Shown piece by piece: positions 7,886-15,088 of a stretch of DNA of 64,000 nucleotides (within the stretch, counting starts at the first letter, position 1; every line of letters begins with the position of its first letter). Under the pieces are notes generated by a model. The model was not told where the DNA came from, searched no databases, and saw only the letters and a program-made list of their open reading frames with translations. Source of the stretch: Oceanisphaera pacifica (GTDB taxonomy: Bacteria; Pseudomonadota; Gammaproteobacteria; Enterobacterales; Aeromonadaceae); assembly GCF_017498065.1 (NCBI RefSeq), contig NZ_JAGDFX010000001.1:233661-297660 (forward strand). Reading direction: 5' to 3'. The position numbers were made by a program, and so were the translations under genes.

Positions 7886-7953
7886 TTGTTGTTTTTGCTT
7901 TGCTAGTGTCATACACTTGCTTTACCAAATAATAGTAAGCTGGAGTACAACAC

Positions 7954-8130
7954 GTGTCAACAGTCATAAACGCTAAAGGCAACAAACAAATAAACTTCCG
8001 TGTGGAACCTGATTTGGAACAAGGCATCATAAAAGCCTTAAAAGAAGATGGGGATGCCTCTATGTCCGCTTGGATTAAGCGGGTCATACGCAAAGAGCTA
8101 AACTCGCGGGGTATTGAGCCAAAAGAGTGA
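7954..8130 (+). CDS. Ribbon-helix-helix (Arc/CopG-type) regulator, 58 aa
   Basis: A GTG start at 7954 follows TGGAG at eight bases. The product has a beta strand QINFRVEPD, a helix LEQGIIKALKEDG and a second helix SAWIKRVIRKELNSRG, the arrangement of dimeric ribbon-helix-helix repressors. It is the only gene on the plus strand in the island and is divergent from the Icd-like operon, so it is a natural candidate for that operon's repressor. It is short and its frame is antisense to a longer spurious frame, so it is easily missed. Confidence 0.7.
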   Translation: MSTVINAKGNKQINFRVEPDLEQGIIKALKEDGDASMSAWIKRVIRKELNSRGIEPKE

Positions 8131-8210
8131 GAAACACTGTTTTTAGACAAGCCGATCCCCTGAGCATTTCGCCCATTAATTAAATGTTTCATTGGTGGGT
8201 TCTCCGGTGG

Positions 8211-8669
8211 TTAAACCATTGCGGGATTATTTAGGGGGTACGGCGCGGCTAGTTGGGCCACTTCTGCCGGTGTAAGTGCTGGCGCATTACGTTTATGGCG
8301 CATCTGACTGATTAGACTAGCTAAGCGCTCGGCATCTTGGCAGTTCGCCACGCTGTAACGATAATGGCAGCCTATACCATCCGGATTATCCATAGATTCG
8401 CGGTTTAATCTAATGCCTAGGGCTCTTTCTGCTTTGCTGGCATAGTTCCGACCGGAAGAAAGGCGGCAATGCCTGAGAATGTCGCCCTCTGTTACACCTT
8501 TAGGCCATGATAGTAACAACATATAAGCCCGCTCGGTTTTTGTGGCTGGCTTTGTCGCTATTGGCTGGCGCTGTTGGTTGGTGCTACACTCTGTCTTGTC
8601 ATTGTTGCGCTTTGTAGATTGTGGGGCTTGAACCTGTGCAGGGTTCAAGCCCTTTTTGTTTGCTGTCAT
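8211..8669 (-). CDS. Island protein of unknown function (152 aa)
   Basis: The first 45 residues are polar and disordered-looking. Residues 46-125 look like a DNA-binding type domain (TERAYMLLLSWPKGVTEGDI, LSSGRNYASKAERALGI, then DGIGCHYRY), a pattern I associate with phage accessory proteins without a known role. It lies 14 bases after the AlpA-like gene in the same direction, so the two probably share a transcript. It converges on the ribbon-helix-helix gene. Confidence 0.55.
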   Translation of the reverse strand: MTANKKGLNPAQVQAPQSTKRNNDKTECSTNQQRQPIATKPATKTERAYMLLLSWPKGVTEGDILRHCRLSSGRNYASKAERALGIRLNRESMDNPDGIGCHYRYSVANCQDAERLASLISQMRHKRNAPALTPAEVAQLAAPYPLNNPAMV

Positions 8670-8683
8670 GCTGATACCCCACC

Positions 8684-8926
8684 TTAAACTGATTGTGTGC
8701 CGCTTTGCCCATCAAGCCAAGCATCAAGATCGGCTTTTAAGTAAATCGCTTTCTTGCCGCATCGGTGATACTTGAGCCCATAACGCCCTGTACTGGCCCA
8801 GTTCGCTAATGTCTTATGCGCCAAGCCCAAATAAGCGGCGGCCTCTTTGCGGGTTAATCGCGGGTTTGCTTCTAGCTCAGCGGCTAAGCGGTTATTTAAA
8901 GCAGGGTGGTGCGTGGTGGTTTGCAT
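8684..8926 (-). CDS. AlpA-like / excisionase-type helix-turn-helix protein (80 aa)
   Basis: The central segment LTRKEAAAYLGLAHKTLANW followed by GLKYHRCGKKAIYLKADLDAWL is the MerR-like helix-turn-helix of excisionases and AlpA regulators (HTH_17 family). In satellites and prophages these proteins activate integrase transcription or direct excision. It is separated from the DUF6387 gene by about 100 bases that contain an inverted repeat. Confidence 0.78.
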   Translation of the reverse strand: MQTTTHHPALNNRLAAELEANPRLTRKEAAAYLGLAHKTLANWASTGRYGLKYHRCGKKAIYLKADLDAWLDGQSGTQSV

Positions 8927-8985
8927 GTATTGCCCCTTTCATTCGGTGGTTATGGGGGCATTATCTCGGGGGGTTTTAATTAGCT

Positions 8986-9018
8986 CTATCGAAAAGCGGA
9001 AAACTCAGAATTCGATAG
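8986..9018. promoter_or_regulatory. Inverted repeat upstream of the AlpA-like gene
   Basis: CTATCGAA (8986-8993) and TTCGATAG (9011-9018) form an eight-base inverted repeat, 60-90 bases before the AlpA-like start. A further CTATCG is at 9035-9040. It is a candidate operator for an island regulator. Confidence 0.4.
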
Positions 9019-9034
9019 TAATTTTAATTTAGTG

Positions 9035-9859
9035 CTATCGCTTTAAAAAATCACTTACTGGCCAACCGTAAAGGTGCGGCTCTTTATCTAGCGCCAGCAT
9101 CATCCGATCCAAAAAATTGGCTTCCATTAGCTCTTTTATAAATGGTTTTCTTGTAGCGCCAACTTGAGCGCCGCTAACCGTAAAATCTGGGTGTAACGTA
9201 GCAGCCAGCAAATCATTTGTTATCCACACTTCGCGCATTTGCTCCCAAAACATTAAATCAAGCATAGGGATCGCGCGATAAATTATAATTTTAGTCAAGT
9301 TAGCTATCCCTGCTTTGTCTTTTTCTAGCTTCGGCTCTGGGTGTTTAAGTGACTCTCGCCAAAATGGCAACAATTGAGCTATATCGGTTAATATTTTTTC
9401 ATCCGTGAACTCTGCAAGGTTTACAGCCACAGCCAGCCCCTCATCCATAGGTATTGCATGATCAAAAGTATCAAAATTAATGACGGCGTCCAGATCATCA
9501 ATAACTGTCAATGTTCGCCCTCGGTCAGCCAAGGCACCATAAGCACCTGCTCCCCTCGCTCTCTTGTCCATATAAGCAAGTCTAGAATAAGTTATTGGCC
9601 TAATGCTCTCCTTTCCTTCCATTTGTCTGGCATGTTGTGGGGCGTTATTAACTGCGTGCAATCCTGTATCAAGGAGTGGGCTAAACGCTACCTTTAGCTG
9701 TCCATCATCATTAATTCCATGGAAAGGCATTTCAAAAAGTGATATTCGCTCAATTAGCTGATCTATAAACTCAGCCACTGGTAATTCCAATAGCACATCA
9801 TACCGTTCTAATTTAAACCATTCGGGCAACTGCTCCGGTTTATTAATTCGCTTTGCCAT
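9035..9859 (-). CDS. DUF6387 family protein
   Basis: The start MAKRINKPEQLPEWFKLERY lies four bases after the integrase stop, with GGGAT upstream; the frame extends into integrase but without need. The opening residues and length (274 aa) fit DUF6387, a family of unknown function commonly found directly downstream of tyrosine integrases in mobile islands. No enzyme motif is seen. The tight spacing says it is co-transcribed with integrase. Confidence 0.68.
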   Translation of the reverse strand: MAKRINKPEQLPEWFKLERYDVLLELPVAEFIDQLIERISLFEMPFHGINDDGQLKVAFSPLLDTGLHAVNNAPQHARQMEGKESIRPITYSRLAYMDKRARGAGAYGALADRGRTLTVIDDLDAVINFDTFDHAIPMDEGLAVAVNLAEFTDEKILTDIAQLLPFWRESLKHPEPKLEKDKAGIANLTKIIIYRAIPMLDLMFWEQMREVWITNDLLAATLHPDFTVSGAQVGATRKPFIKELMEANFLDRMMLALDKEPHLYGWPVSDFLKR

Positions 9860-9863
9860 TGTC

Positions 9864-11339
9864 TTATCCCTGTTCGGTGTCATTGCTGGCGCTGGTGTCG
9901 TCGTTGCCGTGTAGCTTGGCGGCCAGCTCGAACAACAAGCGGCGTTTGTCCTTTTCTGGCATTCCCTCTACCAAGGCGGCTAACTGGCTATCAATAGCCG
10001 CATCAGGTTTTTGCGCCAGCCCCGCATGTTCTAGCATGGCCCGCTCTATCCGTTCGGCCGGCCCTCTCAACTCGTCGGCACTAAAAGACAAATAACCCTC
10101 GGTTATATCGTCGCGCTTACTTTTATGGTTCATCAACCGCTTTAGAATGTAAGTTCCCACGCCTGCTAACTCTGCCACGCTGCCAAATGTGCGGCGGGCA
10201 TCATGGCAAGTAAAGGCAATAGGGGTTAAACCATCAGAGTTAGGGCTTGGCACTGTTTGGGCTACTATTCTTTTAATGGTCTTTCTGGGCTCTTGGATGG
10301 GTTTAATATTGCTTGCACTCGGGAACACATAAACGCTAACCATGCCGCAAACATTCCAGCGGCGGCGAAAGATGGTTAACAAGGTATTGGTGATCGGTAG
10401 CTCTAAAGGGTCGCCGTTTTTTGTTTCTTCTATCCAAAAGAAACGCCCCCCAAGGTTTACCCGCTCCCATGTAAGACCGAACACCTCTGATCGCCTTAAA
10501 CCGGTAAATAAAGCCAAGTCCAGCCCATCACAAATAGCGGCCGTTGTGTCTTGACGGTTCGCGGTGGCTTCACTTCGCACTTGCTCAACTGCGGCAAGCC
10601 AGCGGCCTAAATCATGGTTTCTTATTCGGCTAGTTTTGCGGGATACATGATTCCATTGCCGCTTTGTGGATAAAACCAAGGTAGGGGGATCAGGTAATAA
10701 AGTCGTCCCATCTTCGTCACGATAATGATCATGTGCAAAGCGATATACAGCCCGCAAAGAGCGCCCCCATAAATCGGCTTGCGCTTTACTGGCATTTCTC
10801 ATTTTCACCGCTTGCCCGTCTTTGTTTATCCAGCTTATACGCCCCTCGCTAATTGCTTGGTGCTGTTGCTGTACTCGCTCCCGTGAAATATTGCGCAATG
10901 GCTGGCCCATCCAACCCTGTGAGTAATTACCTAGAGCAGCTCTGTATTGTTCGGCGGTGGTGGTTTTAATGCGCTCGCCTCGACTGCTTATGTATTCCTC
11001 AAGAGCTTCCAGCAAGGTAACGCTAGCTTTTTGGTGGATGCGGCGGGTTTCGTTCGGGTTATTGCCCGTGGTGGCAATATCGCGCAATACATTCATGGCT
11101 ACACGCCGCGCACCATCAACGGTAAGGTCTGGCCATGTTCCAATAGTTGAGCGGATAAACTTTCCATTTTTTTTGCGGATCACACAAAAAACCTTACGGC
11201 CACTAGCAGCCACACGAACACGCAACCCTGATATTTTTGTATCAGCGTATTCTTTGCGGCCTATCTCCGGAATGGCTAAATCATTAATAGCCCGTTTAGT
11301 GAAGTTAAACCTGTCCAATTCACCGCCCCTATTTGCCAT
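9864..11339 (-). CDS. Tyrosine-type site-specific integrase
   Basis: The protein has an N-terminal DUF4102-type arm-binding domain (TKRAINDLAIPEIGRKEYAD, then LRVRVAASGRKVFCVI), a core-binding helical domain (ALEEYISSRGERIKTTTAEQ) and a catalytic domain with Arg in TGLRRSEVFGLTWE, the His-x-x-Arg box in CHDARRTFGS and the Tyr near EGYLSFSADE. ATG at 11339 (MANRGGELDRF) is chosen; the frame runs nine codons further, into the GGGATAC repeats. The protein recombines the tRNA-Ile site, and those repeats may let it control its own promoter. Confidence 0.93.
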   Translation of the reverse strand: MANRGGELDRFNFTKRAINDLAIPEIGRKEYADTKISGLRVRVAASGRKVFCVIRKKNGKFIRSTIGTWPDLTVDGARRVAMNVLRDIATTGNNPNETRRIHQKASVTLLEALEEYISSRGERIKTTTAEQYRAALGNYSQGWMGQPLRNISRERVQQQHQAISEGRISWINKDGQAVKMRNASKAQADLWGRSLRAVYRFAHDHYRDEDGTTLLPDPPTLVLSTKRQWNHVSRKTSRIRNHDLGRWLAAVEQVRSEATANRQDTTAAICDGLDLALFTGLRRSEVFGLTWERVNLGGRFFWIEETKNGDPLELPITNTLLTIFRRRWNVCGMVSVYVFPSASNIKPIQEPRKTIKRIVAQTVPSPNSDGLTPIAFTCHDARRTFGSVAELAGVGTYILKRLMNHKSKRDDITEGYLSFSADELRGPAERIERAMLEHAGLAQKPDAAIDSQLAALVEGMPEKDKRRLLFELAAKLHGNDDTSASNDTEQG

Positions 11340-11355
11340 AATCGTTTGGTCTCGA

Positions 11356-11394
11356 GGGATACCCATGGGATACCTTGGGATACCAGTGGGATAC
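11356..11394. promoter_or_regulatory. Right arm-type sites: four GGGATAC repeats
   Basis: Copies at 11356-11362, 11367-11373, 11377-11383 and 11388-11394 repeat every 10-11 bases, one helical turn, just before the integrase start. The same motif is at 2537 and 2548 near the other end. Confidence 0.7.
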
Positions 11395-11504
11395 TTTATA
11401 TAGGTATTTGCAGGGAATCAAGAGTAACAACAGTTACGCGTAAGGCTCTGTTTTAATTATAGTAATATGCAAGCAGGTAACGACAGTGATTCCTTATCCG
11501 CATA

Positions 11505-11554
11505 ACTCATAATCGTTAGGTCCCCAGTTCGAGTCTGGGAGGGGCCACCATATA
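11505..11554 (+). repeat. Right attachment repeat (3' half of tRNA-Ile)
   Basis: This is identical over 50 bases to 2444-2493. It is a partial tRNA, lacking the 5' half, and cannot fold as a functional tRNA. Confidence 0.92.
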
Positions 11555-11558
11555 TAGT

Positions 11559-11594
11559 AAGGGTTAGCAGATTAATATCTGCTAACCCTTTTTT
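11559..11594 (+). terminator. Displaced original terminator of tRNA-Ile
   Basis: Perfect 14-base arms (AAGGGTTAGCAGAT and ATCTGCTAACCCTT), a TAAT loop and six T residues. Confidence 0.8.
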
Positions 11595-11971
11595 GTGCCT
11601 GCCTCCTTATGGTTAAGAGTGGGTCAAGTAATGGGTCAAATAAGCGCATAGCTGTTTGACTTATTGGCAGTGCCGTTGGCGCATCTGTTACTAAGCGAGT
11701 TACAAGCTAAACTACCAGAAAACAATCTTGAGCTAACTAAGACACGGTTACTGCTGCGTAAGCAAGAGCAGTGATGAGAAAAGTTGATAAGAGCTTCTTG
11801 CCGAGCCTCGACAACAGACGGTTCAGAGCTGGCGCTAATGCTGCGTTTAGTGCTGATTGATTATCTCAGTAAAGTGGAGAGACCACTTCCCATGGGAAAC
11901 GGCATCAACTGAGTAATTGGAGTAAAACGAGGCTTAGGCACCTGTCCCTCTTCAAAAAATCCAGCGAACCT

Positions 11972-12124
11972 GAACCTAAGTTGCCACCCAATGAACCTAA
12001 GTTGCCACCCAATGTTAAATTGTTCCACTAATGAACCTAAGTTGCCACCCAATGTTAAATTAACCTAAGTTGCCACCCAATGTTAAATTGTTCCACTAAG
12101 ACTCATTGTTCCACTAAGACTCAT
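11972..12124. repeat. IS21-like terminal repeat cluster
   Basis: AACCTAAGTTGCCACCCAAT occurs four times (starts near 11973, 11994, 12034 and 12062), mixed with three copies of TTGTTCCACTAA. Clusters of GGTGGCAAC and GTGGAAC motifs resemble the multiple terminal repeats of IS21-family elements, but no transposase is attached. The whole stretch 11595-12314 otherwise holds only short broken frames. Confidence 0.5.
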
Positions 12125-12314
12125 GTTGGGCCAGCCACCTAGATTTTTGGCTGTGATTGGCAAAATTGAATGGGATGAAAAACTAAAATGGAGCAGATTG
12201 CTCTTATTTGATGTGGTTTGCTAGTAATTTGCTTCGTTTAAACGATATTCAGGTAGCACTTGCGCACTCCTGTTGGAGTGTACGTATTTAGCTATGTTGA
12301 TTGACGCTAAGTAC

Positions 12315-13289
12315 TCAGCTTGACCAGTGCTGGCAACTTTTAAGGTGCGCGCGCCGCTGCATACCTAAGTGTTTGCAGTAACGCGTTAAGTCTTCAAGCG
12401 ACCCAACCGGTCCGGTGAACAGATACTTAAACTCTTCGGTTATCTTTAACCAGTTTTCTAGCGGAATATTCAACCTGTTCAGTATGTTGGCGGTACTTTC
12501 TGCAATAGCACCTCGTTTATCATCGCGTAATATTCTGCCCATATCGTCCACGAGGGTGATGTAATCTTTGACGTCAAACAGTAAGCCTTTGGGTAACTGT
12601 TTGCGTTCATTACCCACAAAGGGCAGTAGACGCTTCGGTTGTCCCCCCTGTTTTGCTGCATCTATACGTCGCCTAATGCTGGTGTGCTTAGACTTTTCTG
12701 GGGTGGTGGCCATTTGTGCGCGAATGGGGTTTAAATCGACGTAGGTCATACAGGCCAACACCGCAGCTTCATCGAGTAAGGCTTGAGATTTAAAGCGCCC
12801 TTCCCAGAAGCGTCCGGTGCAGTTATCTTCCTTATTCGCTTGGCGAGCTATTGGCTCGTTTAAGGCGCGCATAAACCAGCTGATGTCTATCAGTCGACGT
12901 CGATACTCGGCAACCCTCTCGTTAAGTATGTCGATTTCATAAGCCTTAACGACCTCGCCGTTCGCAAACCGTTGGGTGAGCGGTGTGCCTTTAAACAGCT
13001 TATGCCATTGATTTACCACATCAATATCTCGCCAATTCACCGCTGTTTCTGCATCAATACGCAGCACCACATGCACATGATTAGACATAACCGCATAGGC
13101 GGTAATATCAATGGCAAACGCCTGCGTCAAAAACAGCAATCGCTTCTCTAACCATTGTCGACGGTGTTCAAACGTACGACCAGAAACCTCATCCACACCA
13201 CACAAAAATGCCCTTCTCACCGTGCGACTTACGCAATGGTAAAAGGGCGTATCTTGTAAGCTCACTTGGGCAACCCGTGGTTTAGCCAT
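12315..13289 (-). CDS. Y1 (HUH) transposase, IS200-like/RAYT-type (324 aa)
   Basis: Single-strand DNA transposase fold. The metal-binding HUH motif is His71-Val-His73 in MSNHVHVVLR, and the likely nucleophile is Tyr183 in CMTYVDLNPIRA; FWEGRFKSQALLDE lies between. At 324 residues it is about twice the size of IS200 TnpA and belongs with the longer chromosomal Y1 proteins that have an extra C-terminal domain. No flanking insertion ends are obvious; the 48-bp repeats at 13332-13432 lie directly upstream and could be its substrate. Confidence 0.85.
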   Translation of the reverse strand: MAKPRVAQVSLQDTPFYHCVSRTVRRAFLCGVDEVSGRTFEHRRQWLEKRLLFLTQAFAIDITAYAVMSNHVHVVLRIDAETAVNWRDIDVVNQWHKLFKGTPLTQRFANGEVVKAYEIDILNERVAEYRRRLIDISWFMRALNEPIARQANKEDNCTGRFWEGRFKSQALLDEAAVLACMTYVDLNPIRAQMATTPEKSKHTSIRRRIDAAKQGGQPKRLLPFVGNERKQLPKGLLFDVKDYITLVDDMGRILRDDKRGAIAESTANILNRLNIPLENWLKITEEFKYLFTGPVGSLEDLTRYCKHLGMQRRAHLKSCQHWSS

Positions 13290-13331
13290 CCTAGCCTCCT
13301 AAAAAGTTCAACCCTGAACATTTTAAGTATA

Positions 13332-13432
13332 GGTGATAGGCTAAAAAACAACCAATATCTATGGGTGGCCTGTTAGTTGGATTTGGTGATAGGCTAAAAA
13401 ACAACCAATACCTATGGGTGGCCTGTTAGTTG
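13332..13432. repeat. 48-bp direct repeat, two copies
   Basis: Copies at 13332-13379 and 13385-13432 (GGTGATAGGCTAAAAAACAA at the start, CTATGGGTGGCCTGTTAGTTG at the end) differ at one base and are separated by five. They lie just upstream of the Y1 transposase start. Confidence 0.85.
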
Positions 13433-13460
13433 TGTTAGTTGGATTTTTAGTATCCGATAC

Positions 13461-13553
13461 TCACACCTTACGACAGAGGGCTACACCTTGCCCATCTGCG
13501 TCACTGACTATGTACTTTAGGCCGCCTAAAGAATAACAGTTTATCTGCTTCAT
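13461..13553 (-). CDS. Possible 30-residue peptide or gene remnant
   Basis: An ATG-to-TGA frame encodes MKQINCYSLGGLKYIVSDAD followed by GQGVALCRKV. The ribosome site is weak. The protein-like composition suggests the C-terminal remnant of a lost gene rather than a functional peptide. The rest of 13290-13752 has no other gene. Confidence 0.2.
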   Translation of the reverse strand: MKQINCYSLGGLKYIVSDADGQGVALCRKV

Positions 13554-13752
13554 TCTTTGCCTAAGAGCATGAGCTAGGAGTGTTATTCAATATGCTCAAA
13601 CTGTCATACTCACTCTTAGGCTCGCTGAGTAAGGGCGGGGAGCTTCACTGTACCTTATAGGCGTTGGGCTTATCCAGCTACTTAGGAGCAATCGCAGATA
13701 TGGGACATAGGCAGGAGATAAAAATAGACTATAACGTTCAAAGAGAGGCGAT

Positions 13753-14019
13753 ATGAAAAACAGTACTTTAATAGCTAGTTTGGCGGCCACGGGGACATTT
13801 TTTGCACTGTGCTGGCTGTTTTCGGGAGCTGCTGACAATGCATCTTGGTTAATGTCGCTTAACCCCATATCCTCATTTACCGGCTTAGCATTTGCGCTGT
13901 CTTTTGCGGCAGGCTTTCCTATTGGTTTGGCAATTGCTGCGGCCTGTGGGGTGTTTATATTAATTCCTGCGGCTGTGTTTTTTATTAGTCGTCGCTGGCT
14001 ACGCCGTTATGATCTATAG
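13753..14019 (+). CDS. Small membrane protein, unknown function (88 aa)
   Basis: There are two or three hydrophobic spans (residues 6-24, 40-58 and 60-79) and a basic C-terminus (RRWLRRYDL) that should stay in the cytoplasm. AGAGAGG lies a few bases before the ATG. No family is recognised and it stands alone between the repeat zone and the racemase gene. Confidence 0.6.
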   Translation: MKNSTLIASLAATGTFFALCWLFSGAADNASWLMSLNPISSFTGLAFALSFAAGFPIGLAIAAACGVFILIPAAVFFISRRWLRRYDL

Positions 14020-14115
14020 CTAAAGATATAAGCAGCGCCAGCTAAGTTATAACCCTAATTAAGGAAGCTCTAACTAACAATCAAACCTTATTATTTTTCG
14101 TATGGCAGCCGGCGT

Positions 14116-14808
14116 TTAACAGGCGATGTGGGTGACTAGTTTTTTGATATGGAGCGGTACTGGATCTAAACAAGATACGGGACTGATACTGTTGTTTAAG
14201 ATCAGTGGCAGTTCGGTGCAACCGAGTATCACTTGCTCTATTTTTTGCTCGATGACCATGTCATTTATAATGCGCAGCAGTTGTTGTTGGCTGGCGTCTG
14301 TTACCACGCCATGCTCTAGCTCGCTGGCGATAATTTGTTGAATTAACGCTATGTTGTCGGTGTTTGGAGTGACGACTTTGATACCGACTTCGGCAAAGCT
14401 GCGGGCAAAAAAGTCGTGATTCATGGTAAAGGCGGTGCCTAATAGGCCAACGGTATTAACCTTACTATCTTGTGCGGCATTTCGGGTAGCATCCAGCATG
14501 CTGATCAGTTCAATCGGCGAGCGCTTGACTAACTCATCAAACACAATATGGGTAGTGCCCGCAGTAAGAGCAGCACATTCTGCACCAGCAGCGGCAAGAT
14601 GATGAATGGCGGTAAGCAGATATTCGGTTAAACCGGCAAGATCTTGTGCTTCACAGTATGCAAATACCTCGAAAGGGCTGAGGCTTTCAATGGATAACTT
14701 GGGCAATACTTCTGACCCTTTAAGCTGCCCTATTCCCGCAATTAACCCTTGGTAATATAAGACGGTAGCTTCAGGCCCAGTGCCACCGACTAATCCTAGC
14801 TTACGCAT
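14116..14808 (-). CDS. Aspartate/glutamate racemase family protein
   Basis: The 230 residues fit the Asp/Glu racemase fold: GLVGGTGPEATVLYY at the N-terminus and the second catalytic site GCTELPLIL near residue 194. At the first site the usual Cys (or Thr in E. coli YgeA) position reads Ala in LTAGTTHIVFD, so the canonical two-base mechanism is not complete. It may be a racemase using another residue or a related amino-acid enzyme. It is transcribed divergently from the GntP permease. Confidence 0.82.
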   Translation of the reverse strand: MRKLGLVGGTGPEATVLYYQGLIAGIGQLKGSEVLPKLSIESLSPFEVFAYCEAQDLAGLTEYLLTAIHHLAAAGAECAALTAGTTHIVFDELVKRSPIELISMLDATRNAAQDSKVNTVGLLGTAFTMNHDFFARSFAEVGIKVVTPNTDNIALIQQIIASELEHGVVTDASQQQLLRIINDMVIEQKIEQVILGCTELPLILNNSISPVSCLDPVPLHIKKLVTHIAC

Positions 14809-15088
14809 AGCGGGCTCCTTTCTCGTTAGAGGTTTTTCTGCTAATGGCTTAATGCCTTACTTTTGGCTAACAGCTTCTTTGATGTTAGTCCCTTTTGCGC
14901 TTGAATTCAGGTGCTAAAAGAGGGGAAAAGCAAACATTTATTACTATGCAGCTACGCACATGGCTTGAGCTTTTCTCACCATCAAATAAAAAATCATGAT
15001 ACTGAGTTAATTATCGCTTTTTACATGGGTTTTTATGGTTTTTGCAGCTAAAATCACTAATATTTTTCATTATTAGGGATATGGCTCT

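Larger units (their letters stand above)
2444..11554. mobile_element. Integrative element in tRNA-Ile (satellite-like island, about 9.06 kb)
   Basis: A perfect 50-bp repeat (2444-2493 and 11505-11554) covers the anticodon loop to the 3' end of the tRNA plus a few bases. A tyrosine integrase gene sits at the inner right end. Inside are AlpA-like and ribbon-helix-helix regulators, a winged-helix replication-type gene with iterons, an Icd-like small protein, several unidentified small genes and a LexA-box promoter. I see no structural phage, terminase or transfer gene, so it resembles a phage satellite or a self-replicating genomic island. Which known family it belongs to, if any, cannot be settled from the sequence alone. 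Confidence 0.88.

Noticed and set aside
7824..8192. N-terminal extension of the Icd-like frame up to 8192
   Set aside because: The extension is antisense to the ribbon-helix-helix gene and crosses the intergenic inverted repeat; the ATG at 7823 has a good ribosome site.
2444..11554. Complete prophage or conjugative element
   Set aside because: No capsid, portal, terminase, tail, lysis, relaxase or type IV secretion gene is visible in the 9 kb.
11664..11920. Short frames after the right attachment site (one ending near 11775, one ending near 11911)
   Set aside because: They look protein-like in parts but have no start with ribosome site and no family I can name; treated as remnants.
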